Below, piece after piece: positions 9,051 to 12,239 of a stretch of DNA of 12,239 nt (positions within the stretch are counted from its first letter, which is position 1; each line of letters begins with the position of its first letter). The notes beneath the pieces were generated by a model. It had not been told where the DNA came from. It ran no database searches and worked only from the letters and a program-made list of their open reading frames with translations. A program made the translations under genes and the position numbers. This DNA is from UBA11346 sp038318565 (GTDB lineage: Bacteria; Planctomycetota; UBA11346): contig JBBQCI010000103.1 in the NCBI GenBank assembly GCA_038318565.1, positions 1 through 12,239 of the forward strand. The letters run 5' to 3'.

Positions 9051-10292
9051 ATGGCCTGGATCGACAACCTCTTCAAGATTATGGCCGAGCAGAAGGCCTC
9101 GGACCTGCACGTGACGTCGGAGCATGCGCCGATGATCCGCTCGGCCGGCGACATGGTGGCGCTGCCCGGCGCGCCCAAGCTGAACAAGGACCAGCTGCAG
9201 CAGATCCTCTTCGAGATCTGCCCCGAGCGTAATCGCAAGCAGTGGGAGGAGACCAACGATACCGACTTCGCCTACGCGCTGGACGGGGTCGGTCGCTTCC
9301 GCTGCAATTATTTCCGCGACCGCTTCGGTATCGGCGCGGTATTCCGCCGCATCCCTGACAAGATCCTCTCGGCCGAGCAGCTTGGTCTGCCGCCGGGCGT
9401 CATGCGTCTGTGTGACTTCAAGAAGGGACTGGTGCTGGTCACTGGCCCGACCGGCTCGGGCAAGTCGACGACCCTGGCGGCGATGGTGGACCACATCAAC
9501 TCCACCCGCGCCGAGCACCTCATCACCATCGAGGATCCGGTCGAGTTCGTCCATCCAGCCAAGCGGTGCCTGGTCAACCAGCGCGAGGTGCACAATCACA
9601 CCAAGAGCTTCGCCGCCGCCCTGCGCGCGGTGCTGCGCGAGGACCCGGACATCGTGCTGGTCGGTGAAATGCGCGATCTCGAAACGACCCGCATCGCCAT
9701 CGAAACGGCCGAGACCGGTCACTTGGTGTTCGGCACCCTGCACACCAGCACCGCGGCCAGCACCGTCGACCGCATCATCAACCAGTTCCCCGCCGACGAG
9801 CAGGAGCAGATCCGCCTGATGCTCGCCGGATCGTTGCGCGGGGTGGTCGCGCAGACGCTGCTGAAAAAGAAGGGGGGCGGCCGCTGCGCCGCGCTTGAGA
9901 TCCTCTTCGTCACCAGTGGCGTCGCTGCGCTGATCCGCGAAGGCAAGACCTTCCAGATCCCCTCGGCGATGCAGACCGGCGCCAAGTATGGCATGCAGTT
10001 GCTCAACGATGCCCTGGAGAACCGCATCAAGGCCGGCGAAGTCGAGCCGATGGATGCCTGGGACAAGTCGATGGACAAAGAGGACTTCGCCAAGCGCCTG
10101 AAGCTCCTCGGCGTCGACATCGATCAGCTGCTGGAAGCCAAGACGAAGGAAGAAAAGGCCGCCAAGGCAGCCGAGTTCGCCGCTGCAAATCCGCAGCCGA
10201 AGGCCGCCCCGCAGCCCGAGGCGCCCAAGCCGCCGCCCGGTTCGACCGTGCTCGGCCAGCAGGGCCCATCGTGGAAGCGGCCCGGGGCCTGA
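9051..10292 (+). CDS. pilT: Type IV pilus retraction ATPase PilT
   Basis: Hexameric secretion-superfamily ATPase that powers pilus depolymerisation at the inner-membrane platform, driving twitching, surface sensing or DNA uptake. All hallmarks are in order: N-terminal KASDLHV (15-21), Walker A GPTGSGKST (132-140), Asp box ITIEDPVEFVH (158-168), Walker B DPDIVLVGEMRD (198-209), His box ETGHLVFGTLHT (221-232). GVAALIREGK (290-299) corresponds to the AIRNLIRE signature that marks PilT as opposed to the assembly ATPase PilB. The 413 residues exceed the usual ~345-370 because of a tail: a Lys/Glu/Ala-rich segment (about 363-380) then a Pro/Ala-rich disordered end (381-413). The gene follows the giant PilX-like gene in the same direction after 83 bases and a hairpin, so it may be the last gene of the pilus operon or a separate unit. 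PilT versus the close paralogue PilU cannot be fully settled, but the intact motifs favour PilT. Confidence 0.96.
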   Translation: MAWIDNLFKIMAEQKASDLHVTSEHAPMIRSAGDMVALPGAPKLNKDQLQQILFEICPERNRKQWEETNDTDFAYALDGVGRFRCNYFRDRFGIGAVFRRIPDKILSAEQLGLPPGVMRLCDFKKGLVLVTGPTGSGKSTTLAAMVDHINSTRAEHLITIEDPVEFVHPAKRCLVNQREVHNHTKSFAAALRAVLREDPDIVLVGEMRDLETTRIAIETAETGHLVFGTLHTSTAASTVDRIINQFPADEQEQIRLMLAGSLRGVVAQTLLKKKGGGRCAALEILFVTSGVAALIREGKTFQIPSAMQTGAKYGMQLLNDALENRIKAGEVEPMDAWDKSMDKEDFAKRLKLLGVDIDQLLEAKTKEEKAAKAAEFAAANPQPKAAPQPEAPKPPPGSTVLGQQGPSWKRPGA

Positions 10293-10301
10293 GCTTTCAG
10301 A

Positions 10302-10943
10302 TCAGCGGGCGCCGAGGATGCGCGCCGCCGCGAACCCGGCGCCAAAGCCGTTGTCGATGTTGACCACGGTCACGCCTGGCGCGCAGCTGGAAAGCATGGC
10401 GTTGAGCGCAGCGTGGCCGCCCGCCGCCACGCCATAACCGACCGAAGCCGGCACCCCGATGATCGGAGCGGCCAGCAGCCCGCCGACCACGCTGGGTAGG
10501 GCACCTTCGAAGCCAGCCACCACGATGATCACGCGGCAGCGGCGCAGGGCCGGCAGATGGCGCACGATGCGTTGCAGGCCAGCGATGCCGCAGTCGGTGA
10601 AGCGGCGTACCCGGCAACCGCGCATGCGCGCCGTCAGCTCGGCCTCTTCGGCAACCGGCTCGTCGCTGGTCCCCGCCGAGACCACCGCCACCGGGCCGAA
10701 GGCCGGGCGTGTCGGCAGCCCAATGGTGAAGCAGCCCGAGCGCTCCCACGCCCGACCAGACGGCAGCGCCCGGCTCAACGCTTCCAGCTGCGACGGGCGG
10801 CAACGTGTCGCCAGCAGACGTTGGCGCGCCGCGTGGATCCCCACGCAGGCGGCGACGCATTCCGCGTCGCTCTTGCCGGCGGCGTAGACCACCTCGGGGA
10901 AGCCCAGACGCTGGTCACGCTGCAGATCGAGATCCAGGCTCAT
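10302..10943 (-). CDS. larB: LarB, nickel-pincer cofactor biosynthesis (P2CMN synthase)
   Basis: LarB is a PurE-like cytoplasmic enzyme that carboxylates the pyridinium ring of nicotinic acid adenine dinucleotide and releases AMP, giving pyridinium-3,5-biscarboxylic acid mononucleotide, the first step to the Ni-pincer cofactor of lactate racemase-type enzymes. Family landmarks: GFPEVVY (14-20), AGTSDEPVAEEA (90-101), VAGFEGALPSVVGGL (142-156), VPASVGYG (164-171) and SCAPGVTVVNIDNGFGAG (186-203), the last three from the PurE-like catalytic half. At 213 residues it is shorter than the usual ~240-250: the helical N-terminal segment normally before GFPEVV is mostly missing with this start. The frame stays open upstream, but through larE in another frame, so a longer start is unlikely. 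Its ATG overlaps the larE stop by four bases (10940-10943), implying coupled translation. It converges on pilT with nine bases between stop codons and no obvious terminator. Confidence 0.92.
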   Translation of the reverse strand: MSLDLDLQRDQRLGFPEVVYAAGKSDAECVAACVGIHAARQRLLATRCRPSQLEALSRALPSGRAWERSGCFTIGLPTRPAFGPVAVVSAGTSDEPVAEEAELTARMRGCRVRRFTDCGIAGLQRIVRHLPALRRCRVIIVVAGFEGALPSVVGGLLAAPIIGVPASVGYGVAAGGHAALNAMLSSCAPGVTVVNIDNGFGAGFAAARILGAR

Positions 10944-11797
10944 GCGCCACGCTCCGCGCCAGCCAGCAGTTTGTTGAATCCACCGCTCGCCAGGCCGGCG
11001 AGATCGAGGGTGGCGAAGGCGTAGCCGATCCGCTGCAAGCCATCGCTGATCACGCGGCGCTGCTCGACCACGCGCGCCAAGTCGCCCTCTGGAACCTCTA
11101 CCCGGCACATCCAGCCGCGCGCTGCGCCGCCGGCATCGGCGCCGACCCGGTGATGACGAGCGCGGCAATGACGCAGGCCGAGGCCGCGCAGCATCTCTTC
11201 GGCGGCCTCGACCATGCGCACCGCCTCGACCGTCACCGGTTCGCCATACGGGATGCGGCTGGACAGGCACGGCTCGGCAGGACGGTCCCAGGTCGGCAGA
11301 CCGAGGGCCTTGGAGCGCTCGCGGATCTCGGCCTTGCCCAGCCCGACCTCGGCGAGCGGGAAGAGCGCCCCGCGTTCGCCCGCCGCCCGCATGCCCGGTC
11401 GCCAATCGGTAAGATCGTCGGCGATCGCTCCAACCAGGAGCGCCTGTTCGCTCTCGGCTTCAAAGGCGAGCGCCTGCATCACAGTCAGCAGGGCGGACTT
11501 GCAGTGGTAGCAACGCTGACCGTCATTGGCCGCGTAGACCGGATCATCGAACTCGTTGGTCGGCACAATGCGGTGAGCGATGCCACGACTCGCGCAGAAA
11601 GCGCGAGCCTCGGCCAGTGACGTACGCGCCAGGCTGGGGCTGTCCGCGGTCACCGCGGTGGCCCGCTCGCCAAGTTCGGCATGCGCGAGCGCCAGCAGGT
11701 AGGTGCTGTCGACCCCGGCCGAGTAGGCAACCAGCACGGCGCCGTGCGCGCGCAGGCGCTCACGCAGCAGAACTTCCTTGGTCAGGGCTTGCGTCAT
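10940..11797 (-). CDS. larE: LarE, ATP-dependent sulfur transferase of nickel-pincer cofactor synthesis
   Basis: LarE adenylates the LarB product and converts its carboxylates to thiocarboxylates; in the studied Lactobacillus enzyme the sulfur comes from one of its own cysteines. The 285-residue protein has the PP-loop ATP pyrophosphatase motif SAGVDST (26-32), with Ala replacing the first Gly of the common SGGVDS. RCYHCK (95-100) has two cysteines, and PCLSSRIPYG (176-185) holds Cys177, which sits where I place the sacrificial Cys176 of L. plantarum LarE. The cysteine pair at 96/99 leaves room for an iron-sulfur-type LarE as found in some bacteria, but I cannot align the cluster ligands with certainty. 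Length and motif order are normal and the gene looks intact. It is the first gene of a larE-larB pair. The closest purine-rich stretch (GAGG) sits almost against the ATG, so the ribosome site is poor. LarC and LarA are not in the window. Confidence 0.92.
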   Translation of the reverse strand: MTQALTKEVLLRERLRAHGAVLVAYSAGVDSTYLLALAHAELGERATAVTADSPSLARTSLAEARAFCASRGIAHRIVPTNEFDDPVYAANDGQRCYHCKSALLTVMQALAFEAESEQALLVGAIADDLTDWRPGMRAAGERGALFPLAEVGLGKAEIRERSKALGLPTWDRPAEPCLSSRIPYGEPVTVEAVRMVEAAEEMLRGLGLRHCRARHHRVGADAGGAARGWMCRVEVPEGDLARVVEQRRVISDGLQRIGYAFATLDLAGLASGGFNKLLAGAERGA

Positions 11798-11911
11798 GCC
11801 TCGCGATCGTGGCGATTGCCGGCCTTGTACCAGCCCCTCATGCGTGACCTTTGGCGATGCGACTGGTTATTTCGTGCGAAACCGTCGGACGATGTGCCCC
11901 GTGTCCCGAGC
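11798..11911. other. Intergenic region upstream of larE
   Basis: This 114-base stretch between larE and the repeat array should carry the larE-larB promoter on the minus strand, but I see no convincing -35/-10 pair. The only symmetry worth noting is TTTCGTGCGAAA (11870-11881), five-base arms around TG, too tight for an RNA hairpin but possible as a protein-binding dyad. No gene is supported here. Confidence 0.4.
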
Positions 11912-11918
11912 CCTGCGT

Positions 11919-11940
11919 GGCGGTCGGCCAAGCGACCGCC
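11919..11940. repeat. Hairpin A of the tandem repeat
   Basis: GGCGGTCG (11919-11926) pairs with CGACCGCC (11933-11940) around a 6-base loop. The same 8-bp stem recurs at 12054-12075 and 12189-12210, with one loop base changed (A to G), so the stem is kept in all three copies. Confidence 0.75.
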
Positions 11941-12013
11941 CGAGCTCTGCGAGGCCGGTGGACCCTGGTTTCTGCGAGGTTGGTCTGTGTACAAACCGGG
12001 GATTCGAACCGGA

Positions 12014-12044
12014 GCGTTCTACCGCCGCCCCGGCGGTAGAACGC
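12014..12044. repeat. Hairpin B of the tandem repeat (13-bp perfect stem)
   Basis: GCGTTCTACCGCC (12014-12026) pairs perfectly with GGCGGTAGAACGC (12032-12044) around the loop GCCCC. In the second copy the left arm reads AGG in place of TTC, leaving a 7-bp stem (TACCGCC 12155-12161 with GGCGGTA 12167-12173). Confidence 0.75.
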
Positions 12045-12239
12045 CACCTGCGTGGCGGTCGGCCGAGCGACCGCCCGAGCTCTGCGAGGGCGGTGGAACC
12101 TGGTTTCTGCGAGGTTGGTCTGTGTACAAACCGGGGATTCGAACCGGAGCGAGGTACCGCCGCCCCGGCGGTAGAACGCCACCTGCGTGGCGGTCGGCCG
12201 AGCGACCGCCCGAGCTCTGCGAGGGCGGTGGACCCCGAA

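Larger units (their letters stand above)
11913..12239. repeat. 135-bp tandem repeat array, about 2.4 copies, reaching the window edge
   Basis: Two full units (11913-12047 and 12048-12182) and a partial third (12183 to about 12235) start with CTGCGTGGCGGTCGGCC. Copies 1 and 2 differ at six of 135 positions by my count. Each unit contains the word CTGCG(T/A)GG three times (in copy 1 at 11913, 11947 and 11972), so it may have grown from a shorter repeat. It also contains GGGGATTCGAACC, which on the minus strand reads like a tRNA T-arm, but no tRNA can be folded. Two inverted repeats per unit are listed separately. There are no spacers of CRISPR type and no transposase. The third copy departs from the unit in the last four bases, so the array may end there. 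The region has no supported gene. Confidence 0.9.

Noticed and set aside
8673..9743. 356-codon open frame on the minus strand opposite the end of the giant gene and pilT
   Set aside because: It runs antisense to well-supported PilT motifs and crosses an intergenic hairpin. Long antisense frames are common in GC-rich coding DNA, and its translation shows no family motif.
10289..10300. CTGA-GCTT-TCAG hairpin as a bidirectional terminator between pilT and larB
   Set aside because: The stem is only 4 bp and there is no T-run on either strand.
10944..11405. Longer version of LarB starting at 11405
   Set aside because: The extension lies inside larE in another frame and looks like shadow sequence (Arg/Gly/Pro-rich). 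The ATG at 10943 gives the 4-bp overlap typical of coupled genes.
10805..11620. 271-codon plus-strand frame opposite larE/larB
   Set aside because: Shadow of larE and larB, both recognised by several family motifs; no motif in the plus-strand translation.
11985..12050. tRNA gene on the minus strand
   Set aside because: Only the T-loop word is present. The T-stem has two good pairs when placed correctly, and there is no acceptor stem, D-arm or anticodon arm.
11838..12182. Minus-strand frame of 114 codons made of 45-residue repeats
   Set aside because: The period of 135 is a multiple of three, so any frame without a stop in one unit stays open across copies. Hairpins, GC-rich arms and lack of a ribosome site argue for non-coding DNA.
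11913..12239. CRISPR array
   Set aside because: The repeat is 135 bp, nearly identical end to end with no variable spacers, and no cas genes are nearby.

Overview
This is a GC-rich (roughly 60-65% by eye) bacterial chromosomal window with dense coding. Type IV pilus-like genes, a PilT retraction ATPase and heme and nickel-cofactor biosynthesis genes point to a free-living Gram-negative-type organism. A very large PilX-like protein next to two pseudopilins is an arrangement I associate with the Planctomycetota/Verrucomicrobiota/Lentisphaerota (PVC) group. That placement is an inference from gene style, not from a marker gene.

Layout on the plus strand: the 3' end of hemL (glutamate-1-semialdehyde aminomutase) enters from the left edge. 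It overlaps by 4 nt a gene for a PilV/GspI-like pseudopilin (502-1368). Two bases later comes a PilW/GspJ-like pseudopilin (1371-2738), then after 25 bases a 6.2-kb gene for a 2067-residue PilX-like surface protein (2764-8967). A GC-rich hairpin lies in the 83-nt gap before pilT (9051-10292), which has its own strong ribosome-binding site. On the minus strand, converging on pilT with a 9-nt gap, is a translationally coupled larE-larB pair (11797 down to 10302) for the nickel-pincer nucleotide cofactor. The right edge (11913-12239) is a non-coding array of a 135-bp tandem repeat, 2.4 copies visible, with strong hairpins; it may continue past the window.

How the parts fit: the two pseudopilins and the giant protein look like a minor-pilin/tip complex of a type IV pilus or type II secretion-like filament, with PilT as the retraction motor. 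The giant protein has a PilX-type membrane anchor, a PilX-like C-terminal region and, between them, segments resembling carbohydrate-binding modules (CBM5/12-like and DUF1349/concanavalin-like). This suggests a glycan-binding adhesin or substrate-capture device mounted on a pilus. No major pilin, PilB, PilC, PilM-Q or prepilin peptidase lies in the window. LarE and LarB are functionally separate and make the precursor of the Ni cofactor of LarA-type racemases/epimerases; larC and larA are not here.

The most interesting candidate system is the giant lectin-like PilX protein with its two dedicated pseudopilins. The second is the hairpin-bearing 135-bp repeat array.
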